DNA of 13,788 bases, taken from positions 1 through 13,788 of the forward strand of contig JAEXJU010000150.1 in the NCBI GenBank assembly GCA_023448955.1. Direction: 5' to 3'. Under the pieces are notes generated by a model that did not search any database, was not told the DNA's origin, and saw only the letters and a program-made list of their open reading frames with translations. This document shows, piece by piece, positions 1-8,472 of the stretch; within the stretch, counting starts at the first letter, position 1, and each line of letters starts with the position of its first letter. Both the position numbers and the translations under genes were made by a program. Source of the stretch: Bacteroidota bacterium (GTDB lineage Bacteria > Bacteroidota > Bacteroidia > Flavobacteriales > Weeksellaceae).

Positions 1-1288
1 ATGTTATACGGTGTCTTATAAGATAGGTATTGTCCGGAGCTGAGGTATTGACTGTCCAGGTGCTGCCCCAGTTTCCGTTTGAATTAGAGGTATATCTGTA
101 AGCAGATGGTTGAGAACAAAAAGATGGCGAAGGCACGATAACAGTCACTGTTGCTGTATCACAAATACCCGGACTTATGCTGTCACAGATTTGATAGTTA
201 ATGGTGTAAGTTCCGGCTGGTGTTCCGGCTGCAACAGTTACCAATCCTGTAGAGGTGTTGATGTTTACTCCGGAATTACTTGTAGATACTTGCGAAAGTG
301 TCACGGTTGATGTTGTTGCAGTGTTGCCATTCAGTGTATCATTGTTTAAAATGGATACTGTACCTGTGGAACCTGTACTGATAGTTTGTGCATCATCTAC
401 AGCATCTATCTGAGTTTTCATAGAGACACTCAGATTTACACCCTCTGCCATAAAGAATTTTCCGCGGGTATCATACCAGTTAGACACACTGTTGCTTCCT
501 GCCTGGCTACCTCTGAGATACATTTTCAGCTTAATGGTTGTGATATTGTTTCCTATAAAAGCAACGCTGCCTCCCGTATCGATATTGGTAAATGAGGCGG
601 GTTTTGTGATCTGAGATGCAGACACATTAAATCCGGAAGAGCCGGATAATCTGGCTATAGAAGTCACGTTGGGCGAAGCTGCAAAATCTACATCATATTC
701 CGATGTATAAAACCAGGTGAAATTTTCCTTGTGTGCACCCATCCCGGCAAAATGAAGCACAGGATCTTTTACCGGATGACTAAAAGTGATTGTAACATCT
801 GCCATATAATGCCTGCTGTAGAAGAACTGATTGTTTGCATACAGCTGATAAGGATAAGCCAGAAGAGTTACACCATTGTTTACAGCAACATCTATTCCTG
901 TCCCGGTAGTTGCACCATTTGCGACAGTGTAGTTTGTATTAGCTGATGAAACAATTGAATTCATCTTAGGGAAGATAAGATCCGGCAAAGGAGCTGTGTC
1001 ACTTTCATTTATAAATGACCCTAAATGAACTGATGGGTAGCTACCCGCAACATTCGGCTGCTGCTGGTTGCTTACCGCAATATTTGCTGTAATATTAGGC
1101 GTTGTGGTAAAGGTATTACCTGACGGATTATTGGTGTTGAGCTGAAATTTTATTGTTGTATTCTGCGTGGGGCCGTTTCCGGTGGGATTTCCTGCGCCAT
1201 CTTTAAACTCAAGCGTAGGAAGCTGAGCACTTAGTCCGCTCCATCCTGCAAAACAAGATAGAACGAACACCATGATTTTGTTTTTCAT
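1..1288 (-). CDS. Large exported repeat protein, N-terminal part (runs off the left edge)
   Basis: I see an open frame of 429 codons from the ATG at 1288 to the window edge with no stop, so the C-terminus is missing. The start gives a clear signal peptide (MKNKIMVFVLSCFAGWSGLS, then AQ|LPTLEF), so the mature protein is probably exported. Residues about 23-290 look like a beta-rich region that I do not recognise. Residues about 293-390 form a bacterial Ig/cadherin-like repeat starting AVDDAQTI, with SILNNDTLNGN and ending ATVTVIV, as in large flavobacterial adhesins. A GNWGSTW motif follows at about residue 409, of the kind that opens a further beta-rich or beta-helix module. The gene lies 79 bases downstream of the 199-aa YSVRPPP gene and has no visible promoter, so the two are probably co-transcribed. 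A surface adhesin or type IX substrate is likely, but the sorting tail would lie outside the window. Confidence 0.85.
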   Translation of the reverse strand, partial: MKNKIMVFVLSCFAGWSGLSAQLPTLEFKDGAGNPTGNGPTQNTTIKFQLNTNNPSGNTFTTTPNITANIAVSNQQQPNVAGSYPSVHLGSFINESDTAPLPDLIFPKMNSIVSSANTNYTVANGATTGTGIDVAVNNGVTLLAYPYQLYANNQFFYSRHYMADVTITFSHPVKDPVLHFAGMGAHKENFTWFYTSEYDVDFAASPNVTSIARLSGSSGFNVSASQITKPASFTNIDTGGSVAFIGNNITTIKLKMYLRGSQAGSNSVSNWYDTRGKFFMAEGVNLSVSMKTQIDAVDDAQTISTGSTGTVSILNNDTLNGNTATTSTVTLSQVSTSNSGVNINTSTGLVTVAAGTPAGTYTINYQICDSISPGICDTATVTVIVPSPSFCSQPSAYRYTSNSNGNWGSTWTVNTSAPDNTYLIRHRIT

Positions 1289-1371
1289 CGTGTGTGTATT
1301 AATTTTTTAATTGTGAGTCAATGCTTTAAGAAAGCATTCGATAAATACGATCTAGTGATCTTCATCACTAG
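1289..1371 (-). promoter_or_regulatory. Two tandem stem-loops between the 199-aa gene and the large exported gene
   Basis: Two perfect hairpins lie in a row. The first pairs 1352-1359 with 1364-1371 (8 bp, 4-base loop) and includes the stop codon of the 199-aa gene. The second pairs 1320-1327 with 1331-1338 (8 bp, 3-base loop). On the minus strand neither is followed directly by a T run, so they do not look like classic terminators. They could stabilise or process the mRNA, or set the ratio of the two proteins. Confidence 0.5.
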
Positions 1372-1967
1372 CTCCAAAAATTAAATACAAGAAACGGCGG
1401 AGGTCTTACGGAATAGATGTATTTAACACTATTTTTATAGCTAAGTTCAAGTAAACTGTAGCTTTGCTTTACAAATACAGAATGGCTGTTGGCAATAGTA
1501 TAATAAAGAATTTGTACTGCAAGATGATTGTGATTAGTGTTTAATAAAGCCAGCTGCGCGTTTCTCTGTCCAAGCGATATTAGAGAATCACTGTTATTTC
1601 CCGAAGGTAAAATATATCTTTTTACAGGTTTTTGACTGATAACATGGTGCTGTTTTTCAATATTGTCGTGAGCGATCTCTTTTTTGGTAACAAGAATCTT
1701 ACGTTGCTTTTTATTAACATTATTGTAAGATTTCTGGATTTTGGCTGTAAATTGATTTTTATATGGTGTAGTTTTGCTTGACTGGGAATCAAGAGCATTA
1801 TCAGAGGTTAGAGTTAGTACTTTATCTTTGTCATAAATGACAGCACCGTCTCCAATAAAAATCTGTCCGTTACAGAATGAAATGATTAAAAAAGAAAAAA
1901 GAAAAGCACACCTTTTGAGAAAAAAGATGCTGGTGCTTTTCCTTTTGCATTTGTGTTTTATGATCAT
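1368..1967 (-). CDS. Small exported protein with C-terminal YSVRPPP motif (copy 2)
   Basis: This is a 199-aa protein of a family I cannot name. It has a basic n-region, a hydrophobic stretch (about residues 17-32) and a probable cleavage after NGQ at about residue 35, so it should leave the cytoplasm. The mature part begins IFIGDGAVIY, is Lys/Asn-rich in the middle and ends YSVRPPPFLVFNFWS. The start of the mature part and the YSVRPPP end match the 210-aa protein at 8536-9168, while the middles differ, so they are diverged paralogues. There is no transmembrane segment after the signal and no Cys pair in the mature part. A well-formed promoter lies upstream (2015-2045), and a large exported repeat protein follows after 79 bases. 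A helper or partner for that protein is inference from the repeated gene order. Confidence 0.75.
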   Translation of the reverse strand: MIIKHKCKRKSTSIFFLKRCAFLFSFLIISFCNGQIFIGDGAVIYDKDKVLTLTSDNALDSQSSKTTPYKNQFTAKIQKSYNNVNKKQRKILVTKKEIAHDNIEKQHHVISQKPVKRYILPSGNNSDSLISLGQRNAQLALLNTNHNHLAVQILYYTIANSHSVFVKQSYSLLELSYKNSVKYIYSVRPPPFLVFNFWS

Positions 1968-2014
1968 TTGTGTTTTTGAGAATAAGAAACCCCTTCAGGC
2001 TCATTAATTCTAAT

Positions 2015-2045
2015 CAAATGTAGAACAAGAGTAAGTATTCGCAAA
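2015..2045 (-). promoter_or_regulatory. Bacteroidota-type promoter for the 199-aa gene
   Basis: Read on the minus strand there is TTTG (2045-2042), exactly 19 bases, then TACATTTG (2022-2015). This matches the flavobacterial consensus TTTG-N19-TAnnTTTG. Transcription should begin near 2008, giving a leader of about 40 bases before the ATG at 1967. It suggests that the 199-aa gene and the large gene after it form a unit separate from the regulator at 2135-3640. Confidence 0.75.
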
Positions 2046-2134
2046 AAAAGCATCCCCTCTAAAAACCCCCTTATGAAAATGTATACAGTTTAAATATTTG
2101 TTTATCAGTTAATTGTAAAAAAAACGATATACAA

Positions 2135-3640
2135 CTAGTTTCCATCAACAATTCGTTTTAAGGTTAATGTAAGATCCTGATCCTGGCTGAGTGCAAGCTT
2201 CTTTCGAACAATATATCGATAATTTTCAACCGTTTTGGTTGCACGGAATGTATGTTCCGAGATTTCTTTAGTGGAAAATCCGAGATAGATGTAAGCACAA
2301 AATGTAAGATCGGATAATTTAAGTTCTTCCGAAGAAGCCGCTGAAAGATTGGTTTTAAAATGCGGATAGACTTCATCAAATCGAGTCCAAAAAGCCGGAT
2401 TATTGGTTTTAGCCATTTCGTAAACCTCAGTAAAGGCTTCGTTAAGCTTTAGTTTAAGTTCTTTGTTCTCATTTTCTTTTTGTTGTACAATCTGCTCTTT
2501 TTCTTCGATAGTTTTATAATGTTTCTTTTTTGAATAGTAGTAAATGACTAATGATGTAATAATTGTAAATAAAACACCAAAAATGATATTGTTTCTAAGC
2601 TTTTTGTCGTTCTCTTCCTGCATACTTTCATTTTCCATTTTCAGCAAATCACTGAGAACTTTATCTCTTTCAATTTTTTTAATTTCAGTAACCTTATTTT
2701 CCTGCTCTCTGTACTTTTTCAAATATAGCTCAGCCGCTTTACCATCATTCAATATGGCATAAACCTCACTAAGCTTACGATATACGGCATAAGTTTCCAT
2801 AGAAAAACTGTATTTTTCAATAAATTTTATAGCCTGAAGATAATTTGATGCAGCCTTGTTATAATCTTTTTCTAATCTGCTGGTATCACCAAGTGCTTCA
2901 TTAGCAAAGATCTTAATCGGAATCTCCTGTTTATCCTCTGCAATGGCTTTATTAAGGTAGAATTTTGCAGAATCAAGATTATTAGTGTTTATATGATACT
3001 CACCAAGATCTACATTGATTATATTTTTTTCAACAGCCGCATCTTCTGAGCTTATTTTCTTATGTAAAATTCTGGCTTTATTGATGTAATAAAATGCCGA
3101 ATCGTATTTTTTCAACTCAGTATATAATAATCCGAAAGATATATAGGTAGCACTTTCCGTTCGTCTTATGACATCAGTTTTATTATTTGTTTTCCTAAGT
3201 TCATCTATTGCTTTTCTAAAGTTTTGTTTACATAAAGAAAAAAGTTCCATTTTCAGATAGATATCACCTAACTGTCCATAATTTCTGGAACTCTGAACCA
3301 GATCCTTTTCCAGATAAGACTTATAGGACTGGGATTTCCGGATGTAGTTAATCCCTTCTTTCATCTTTCCTATTTCTCCTAATATAGCTCCGATATAAAA
3401 ATTACCATAAACTAATCCCCCTTCGTAACCAATCTTCGAAGATTCTTTTATGATCTTTCTGGAATTTGGAATGATGGGAAGTGTTTCGTAATTTATAAAT
3501 GCAACTTCGGTAACATGAATTAGAGAGTCTATTCCTTTGATCTCTTTTTCTTTTTGCTGAGAAAAGCAGACTAATCCTGTCATTATTAGAACCGTCAGAT
3601 ATAGTCTATTAAAAAAATTAATAGTTGTAGTTTTGATCAT
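2135..3640 (-). CDS. TPR / transmembrane / LuxR-type HTH regulator
   Basis: This 501-aa protein starts with a signal-like segment (about residues 11-27, ending CFSQ). TPR-like helical repeats with Tyr/Ala patterns cover about 75-310, followed by a charged coiled coil at 310-348. A transmembrane helix lies at about 350-369 (NNIIFGVLFTI and on), then KKKHYK and a second coiled coil at 375-405. The last 60 residues hold a LuxR-type helix-turn-helix (LGFSTKEISEHT, then TKTVENYRYIVRKKL). The layout places the TPRs in the periplasm and the DNA-binding domain in the cytosol, so it probably passes an envelope signal to transcription without a separate kinase. TPR-TM-HTH proteins of this design are common in Bacteroidota. 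The gene sits between two surface-protein units that it may control, but no operator is visible. A terminator lies upstream, and I see no consensus promoter. Confidence 0.85.
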   Translation of the reverse strand: MIKTTTINFFNRLYLTVLIMTGLVCFSQQKEKEIKGIDSLIHVTEVAFINYETLPIIPNSRKIIKESSKIGYEGGLVYGNFYIGAILGEIGKMKEGINYIRKSQSYKSYLEKDLVQSSRNYGQLGDIYLKMELFSLCKQNFRKAIDELRKTNNKTDVIRRTESATYISFGLLYTELKKYDSAFYYINKARILHKKISSEDAAVEKNIINVDLGEYHINTNNLDSAKFYLNKAIAEDKQEIPIKIFANEALGDTSRLEKDYNKAASNYLQAIKFIEKYSFSMETYAVYRKLSEVYAILNDGKAAELYLKKYREQENKVTEIKKIERDKVLSDLLKMENESMQEENDKKLRNNIIFGVLFTIITSLVIYYYSKKKHYKTIEEKEQIVQQKENENKELKLKLNEAFTEVYEMAKTNNPAFWTRFDEVYPHFKTNLSAASSEELKLSDLTFCAYIYLGFSTKEISEHTFRATKTVENYRYIVRKKLALSQDQDLTLTLKRIVDGN

Positions 3641-3700
3641 TAGTGTTTTTGTGGTTATAGTTTCAGAGAGGTTTATCTTTTAATTTTTTTTCATCTTAAA

Positions 3701-3733
3701 ACATTAAAAGCAGGCACCAAAACTGGTGCCTGC
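3701..3733 (-). terminator. Intrinsic terminator after the 193-aa gene
   Basis: A perfect 10-bp stem pairs GCAGGCACCA (3710-3719) with TGGTGCCTGC (3724-3733), with a 4-base loop. On the minus strand it is followed by TTTTAATGTTTT. It sits 23 bases past the stop of the 193-aa gene, so it should close the transcript from the 1333-aa and 193-aa genes before the regulator gene. Confidence 0.85.
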
Positions 3734-3756
3734 AAGTGATTTATCCCGGCTAGAGT

Positions 3757-4338
3757 CTAAGGCTTCCAAAAAGCCCACTTCTGACCGTTAAAAATCAATA
3801 ATCTGTGTTTTGTAGAATCGTTGGGATGCTTTAAAAAGGCCATCATTCCCGGTGATGGATTTTTGATATCTGAAAAACTAGTGACTATTGGTAACACCAT
3901 CGCTTTATCTGCTGACTCTAATACCAATACACCTTCCGTGGTACTGCTTGCGGCGCCGATAAGAGCTTTTCCTGTGGAAGAATCTACCAAAGGTGATGCT
4001 TGCGGATTTTTAATTGCAGTTGCTAATGTTGAGCTGTATCCTGACTCTACACTAAGATCTGTCCAGTTGGCATTTTCATTCTTCACTTTTACTTTATACT
4101 CACTGTTAGCGGATATATCAAAGATCAATGTTCCGCCTTTGGCATCGTTTGCTCCTGTGGGTACTGTTTCTACATAGGGAAGAATAATGCCTTTATCCGA
4201 AGTATCTCCAAATTCCAGCAATACCGATGTTGTATTCGTAAGCTCAGGGTTTGCAGTTATTGATTTCTCACCTATTCTGACCTGAGCATTCCAAAAACTC
4301 ATTACACATATTAGTGGTATTATTATATTATTTTTCAT
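3757..4338 (-). CDS. Exported protein with two copies of a W-ending beta module
   Basis: This is a 193-aa protein with a short signal peptide (MKNNIIIPLICVMSFWNAQ, mature part from VRIGEK). I see an internal duplication. The first copy, about 39-95, has SVLLEFGDTSDKGIILPYV, GGTLIFD and NANWTDLS. The second, about 125-193, has TEGVLVLESADKAMVLPIV, GMMAFL and GQKWAFW. Each copy runs from a hydrophobic strand pair through LPxV and G(G/M)xxxF to a closing Trp. A similar GMMVFD...WKCF stretch ends the 1333-aa protein encoded upstream, 93 bases away, so the two are probably co-transcribed and may share a fold. The module is frequent in flavobacterial exported proteins whose function I do not know. 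No lipobox and no type IX tail are visible. Confidence 0.75.
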   Translation of the reverse strand: MKNNIIIPLICVMSFWNAQVRIGEKSITANPELTNTTSVLLEFGDTSDKGIILPYVETVPTGANDAKGGTLIFDISANSEYKVKVKNENANWTDLSVESGYSSTLATAIKNPQASPLVDSSTGKALIGAASSTTEGVLVLESADKAMVLPIVTSFSDIKNPSPGMMAFLKHPNDSTKHRLLIFNGQKWAFWKP

Positions 4339-4431
4339 TGTAATTAAAATTATATGTTATGTTATAACCTAAAAATGATTCTAATAGTAAACAATCTAAA
4401 TTGCATAATACTAAAATTATTTGTTCAGCTA

Positions 4432-7400
4432 TTATTTTGTAGCTGGAGGAGCGTTTGCTGGCTCTTGGCATCCCTGTTTTGTAAAACATTTCCAGCCTTC
4501 ACCTGCACCCGAACCAATATAAATTTTCAGACATCCTTTTCCTGAGTTTTCGTCTATATCAAAAACCATCATACCGACTACCGGAACTGCAATTGTAGTT
4601 TCCGGGCTAGCATTTCTGGTAACTACAAATCCCTTTGTTTTACTTTCCAGTGCCGTGTAAGCCGAATTTCTTATCATTGGCCAGTTTCCGTTGTCCGATC
4701 CTGCTCTACCCAATAATGTAATACCGTGTTTTACAGGGACTACCGCTGTAAGATCTGTAGGAGACTCGTAGCAAACGCAGCCGTTTACTAAAGCATTTTG
4801 AGAATCGCCAACGGATTGACCTGTTGTATTGCTGTATCCTGTTGGTAATGTAGAAAACTGTGGCAGACCGATATTGATTCCTGAAGTACTTACACAAGCA
4901 TTGGATGCACAAAGATTCTGATTAACAGCTGTACTGCCTCCAGAAACACTTCCGGCAGCCGTCACCAATTGTGTAGTAGAAATTGTTGCTCCTCCTTCTA
5001 CAGCATCCGAACAGCCGTCTGCATCAGAATCCAGATCCAGACGATCCGGAATACCATCCAGATCCGAATCACACTCCAATACCATTCTTACCTCGTAGGT
5101 CGGATCTGCAGAGGCAACGGTAGTGGAAAAGCCAAATGCTTTCGGTCCGAAATTCAGGTTTGCGTAACGCCATCCTAAAGCACTTTCTGGATTAGTCGAA
5201 TTTGTATCTAGGTTATTAAGCGTTTTTTCTGTGGAAGTCTCTGTAATAGACCATTGACCTGCAACAGCAGTTTGATTGTTGAATGGCCCTATATTAACAG
5301 GAACAACAGTTGCTGCATCATAAATATGAATTGTCTTACTATCATTGGCATAGAAGTTCGCATTATCTTGTGCCATTAGTACATAAGCACTCATTGTCCC
5401 TGTTACAACCCATCTGGAAGGTTGTTCTGTAACCTTTGTCCACCAAACATCCACTGTAGGATGAACAGAGGCATTAGTGAGGCTAACAATTACGGCTCCA
5501 GAATTTGCAGGGTAACCAAATTTGGCACTCAAATCTCTAGAAACGTTTTGATTTTTGGCATTAAGAGCAAGTCCAAAATCTGATGGTTTAATATCTAGTA
5601 GCGTTCCAGCTCCGAAAGCAGAAGCCATACTTGCTAATGTGTTGGTTTTACACTCTTCAGTATCCAGTATTCCGTCATTATCGTCATCAACGTCGTCAAT
5701 ATCAGCAATGCCGTCAGCGTCAGAGTCTACATTGACTGTAGCAGTTGATGAGTTATTGGATAAAACCGGATCCATTTGGGTAGATGCACCAGAGATGGTT
5801 GCCGTATTGGCATAGTAACCTCCGTTTTTCACTGTTGCAACAATAGTTAATGTAGCCGTTCCACCAACAGCCAGATTACCAATAGTCCAGTTTGGTGCCG
5901 ACCAGGATGTTCCTGATGATGGCGTAGCACTCACTAGTGTAAAACCTGATGGTAGAGCATCATTTACAACGACACTACTTGCAGGATCAGGACCAATGTT
6001 ACTTGCTGTGATGGTAAATGTAACATTACTACCAACTACTGCTGTCGAATTATTGACGCTTTTGGAAACTGCTAAATCTGCAATGATTGCTGTAGCACCA
6101 AATTCAGAAGTATTTCCGGTAGCATCTATCGCAATGGCTACCAATTTATCTCCTGAAGAGAATGTAGCACCAGAAACGAATGTTATAGGTTGGTTTGTAA
6201 AAGCGTTTACAACTCCTGTGATGCTTCCTAAATATTGCCTTCCTTCGCCGTGACTGGTTACTCTGGTACAAGCACCACCTGTAACCCCACCGTTTTGGTC
6301 GCCATCGTCTGCAACTTTATAAAAATGAATAGTTTTATCCCCTGCAATAGTTGTTCCTGCTGTGGATTCATTCCCACTACAGATGCTTACATAGCCAGAA
6401 ACACTTAATGTGTTTGCTGAAGTAATACTATAGCCAGTAATTACCGGATAATCTAATAATAAATTGGGTTGATTGGCTGTAGTTGTACCATCATTGGGTG
6501 TAACACCAAAATCATTGGCTGTTCCATTCCAGTTAACCAAATCAATAGGTAATCCCGCGTTATTATAATATACGTTTCTGGAAAATCTGTTATTATTTGA
6601 TGGGTTAGCAGCGATATTATTGTTTGAAGCGAACATAATCCCACCTTTTATAGTAGCGCTAGATCTAAAGCCATTATTGGCGATAATATTCCCTTCTATA
6701 TCATCACGTGTTCCATCATCATTAGAACCTACCCTGTTATTTATTGTGCCATTTCCACTGGCAAGTAAATATACGCCTGCATTTCCGTTGCCCAACGCTG
6801 TAGTGCCATTAGCACCTACTCCAATATTATTTCCTGCAACCACATTACTTTCGCTCCTAAAATTATTTGAGTTGATGTAAACGCCAGCGCCAAAAGAGTT
6901 TCCTGCAATTACATTGCGTTCAGAAGCATCTTCTACCCCATCACTATCTGTTCCAACTCTACAGTTGATTGTGCTTCCTAATGTGATCCCTGCTCCTGTG
7001 CTGAAAGTTATTGTTGGACCAAATGTTCCATTTGGTAATGATGTATTTCCATTAGCCTCAACACCAATATAATTTCCTGCAATTACTATATTGTTTGTTC
7101 TTGCAGAAGATCCCGGTAAAGAAGCTGCTATAACACCTCTTCCCGCATTTCCGGAAATTACATTTCTTACGAATGGTGCATCTACAGCGGTATGAATTCT
7201 GTCGTCAAAGCCTACTACAATGTTGTTTGGTGCGAAATTAGTTCCACGAGCCTGCATGTTAATTGCAGGATATCCACCGTCACGAGTGGAGTTGGGTCTA
7301 GCTATGGTTCCTGTGTAATCTGTCCCCAAATAATTTCCTGCAATGCTTATACCACTACCACTTTCAATTTGGATTCCATAATTGGTGCCTCCAGAAACAA

Positions 7401-8433
7401 TATTTCTTTCCAACAAGTCTGAAACACCGTTAGCATCAGTTCCAATGATTACATTAGTACCTACCGTTTTGATAAAAGAAATTGGATGCCCTTGAGCTGC
7501 AGGTACATTTTGACCGATAGCAGCAACGGTAACTCCATCCGGCAATAACCCAAAATAATTCCCAGAAACTTTACTGTTAGTCAATGTCAAATCACCACCG
7601 CTTCCATAAAAAAATATTCCGTTAACCGTTCTTGCCGTACTTGTATTGAAATAAGTGTTAGCAATAACATTTCCTTCATTGGCATCACTAGTACCTCCAT
7701 TATTTCCACCATCACCATTAGTTGCAATGATTAGGTTGTTTACAGTTCTTGCTGCTGTTTCATTACCAACAAATATAGCCGTATCCTCTAACCTTGTATT
7801 GGCTGGCGTGGCACTCACTGTACCATTTGCCAACAAGCCAAAATAATTGCCCCAAATATGCAGCCCATTAATATTGTCAGGTATATAAATACATCTTCTT
7901 TGGGTATTGTATATTGCCAATCCGCTAACAGAAGAACCGTCTGACCCGGCAGCAAATGTGAAAATGTGATCATTAATATCATTCGCATTTATTTGAATTC
8001 TGATACTTCGTGTGCTGGATGGCCCCAATGGTCCCTGAACTGCAGAAGCTGCTGTGTAACCTTGGATACTCACTTGCCTTACAATAGTGGGTAGTGCTGA
8101 AGTTAGGGTTATGGTGTGAGTTCCTGTACCCAACCCATTAAAAGTAATCGTGTGTGGACCAGCACTTGCATTAGCTTGGGTTATGCAGTAACGTAGGGTT
8201 CTCACAGTTGCAGAACCTGCGCCATCTCCTGTATTGTTTACATCAAAAGTAGCCGCTTTCATATTACTAACAATGCCAAGTAGTAGTAATATTAAAAAAT
8301 AACAACTGCTAGTACAGTAACTTATGGCAGAAGATTCGGATTTTTTTAGTCGTTCCGAAACACGGTCAGAACAAAACACATCAGACATCATTTTGGTTGA
8401 TCTGCCAATTAAATAAATAGTTTTTTTAATCAT
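4432..8433 (-). CDS. Giant exported beta-helix / DUF11 / TSP3 repeat protein
   Basis: In this 1333-aa protein the hydrophobic signal core lies at about residues 45-57 (CYFLILLLLGIV), after an unusually long, charged n-region. Cleavage is probable near MKA|ATFDV (60). Residues 61-120 match the choice-of-anchor Q type start (TFDVNNTGDGAG ... TLRYCITQAN). Residues 120-630 form a right-handed beta-helix with repeated GNYxGxxxxG turns (195, 291, 366, 453, 534) and acidic GTDxDGxxDxxERNxIxG loops (330, 494, 569). A DUF11 domain covers about 785-900. TSP3-like calcium motifs follow at 903-926 (DSDADGIADIDDVDDDNDG) and 1121-1146, separated by a beta domain with two Trp pairs. The Cys-bearing C-terminus ends in a GMMVFD ... 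GEGWKCF module. I see no type IX sorting tail. A surface or extracellular adhesive protein is likely. M15 or M16 are alternative starts. Confidence 0.85.
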   Translation of the reverse strand: MIKKTIYLIGRSTKMMSDVFCSDRVSERLKKSESSAISYCTSSCYFLILLLLGIVSNMKAATFDVNNTGDGAGSATVRTLRYCITQANASAGPHTITFNGLGTGTHTITLTSALPTIVRQVSIQGYTAASAVQGPLGPSSTRSIRIQINANDINDHIFTFAAGSDGSSVSGLAIYNTQRRCIYIPDNINGLHIWGNYFGLLANGTVSATPANTRLEDTAIFVGNETAARTVNNLIIATNGDGGNNGGTSDANEGNVIANTYFNTSTARTVNGIFFYGSGGDLTLTNSKVSGNYFGLLPDGVTVAAIGQNVPAAQGHPISFIKTVGTNVIIGTDANGVSDLLERNIVSGGTNYGIQIESGSGISIAGNYLGTDYTGTIARPNSTRDGGYPAINMQARGTNFAPNNIVVGFDDRIHTAVDAPFVRNVISGNAGRGVIAASLPGSSARTNNIVIAGNYIGVEANGNTSLPNGTFGPTITFSTGAGITLGSTINCRVGTDSDGVEDASERNVIAGNSFGAGVYINSNNFRSESNVVAGNNIGVGANGTTALGNGNAGVYLLASGNGTINNRVGSNDDGTRDDIEGNIIANNGFRSSATIKGGIMFASNNNIAANPSNNNRFSRNVYYNNAGLPIDLVNWNGTANDFGVTPNDGTTTANQPNLLLDYPVITGYSITSANTLSVSGYVSICSGNESTAGTTIAGDKTIHFYKVADDGDQNGGVTGGACTRVTSHGEGRQYLGSITGVVNAFTNQPITFVSGATFSSGDKLVAIAIDATGNTSEFGATAIIADLAVSKSVNNSTAVVGSNVTFTITASNIGPDPASSVVVNDALPSGFTLVSATPSSGTSWSAPNWTIGNLAVGGTATLTIVATVKNGGYYANTATISGASTQMDPVLSNNSSTATVNVDSDADGIADIDDVDDDNDGILDTEECKTNTLASMASAFGAGTLLDIKPSDFGLALNAKNQNVSRDLSAKFGYPANSGAVIVSLTNASVHPTVDVWWTKVTEQPSRWVVTGTMSAYVLMAQDNANFYANDSKTIHIYDAATVVPVNIGPFNNQTAVAGQWSITETSTEKTLNNLDTNSTNPESALGWRYANLNFGPKAFGFSTTVASADPTYEVRMVLECDSDLDGIPDRLDLDSDADGCSDAVEGGATISTTQLVTAAGSVSGGSTAVNQNLCASNACVSTSGINIGLPQFSTLPTGYSNTTGQSVGDSQNALVNGCVCYESPTDLTAVVPVKHGITLLGRAGSDNGNWPMIRNSAYTALESKTKGFVVTRNASPETTIAVPVVGMMVFDIDENSGKGCLKIYIGSGAGEGWKCFTKQGCQEPANAPPATK

Positions 8434-8472
8434 AAAATGATTTTTTGATAATGAAATAATTTCTTGTTTTTA

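Noticed and set aside
2164..2379. A 71-codon minus-strand frame inside the regulator gene
   Set aside because: It covers the LuxR-type HTH coding region in a shifted frame; the main frame is unbroken.
3821..4177. A 118-codon plus-strand frame
   Set aside because: It lies wholly inside the 193-aa gene on the other strand, which has the signal peptide and internal repeats. The other plus-strand frames in the left half are shadows of the same kind.
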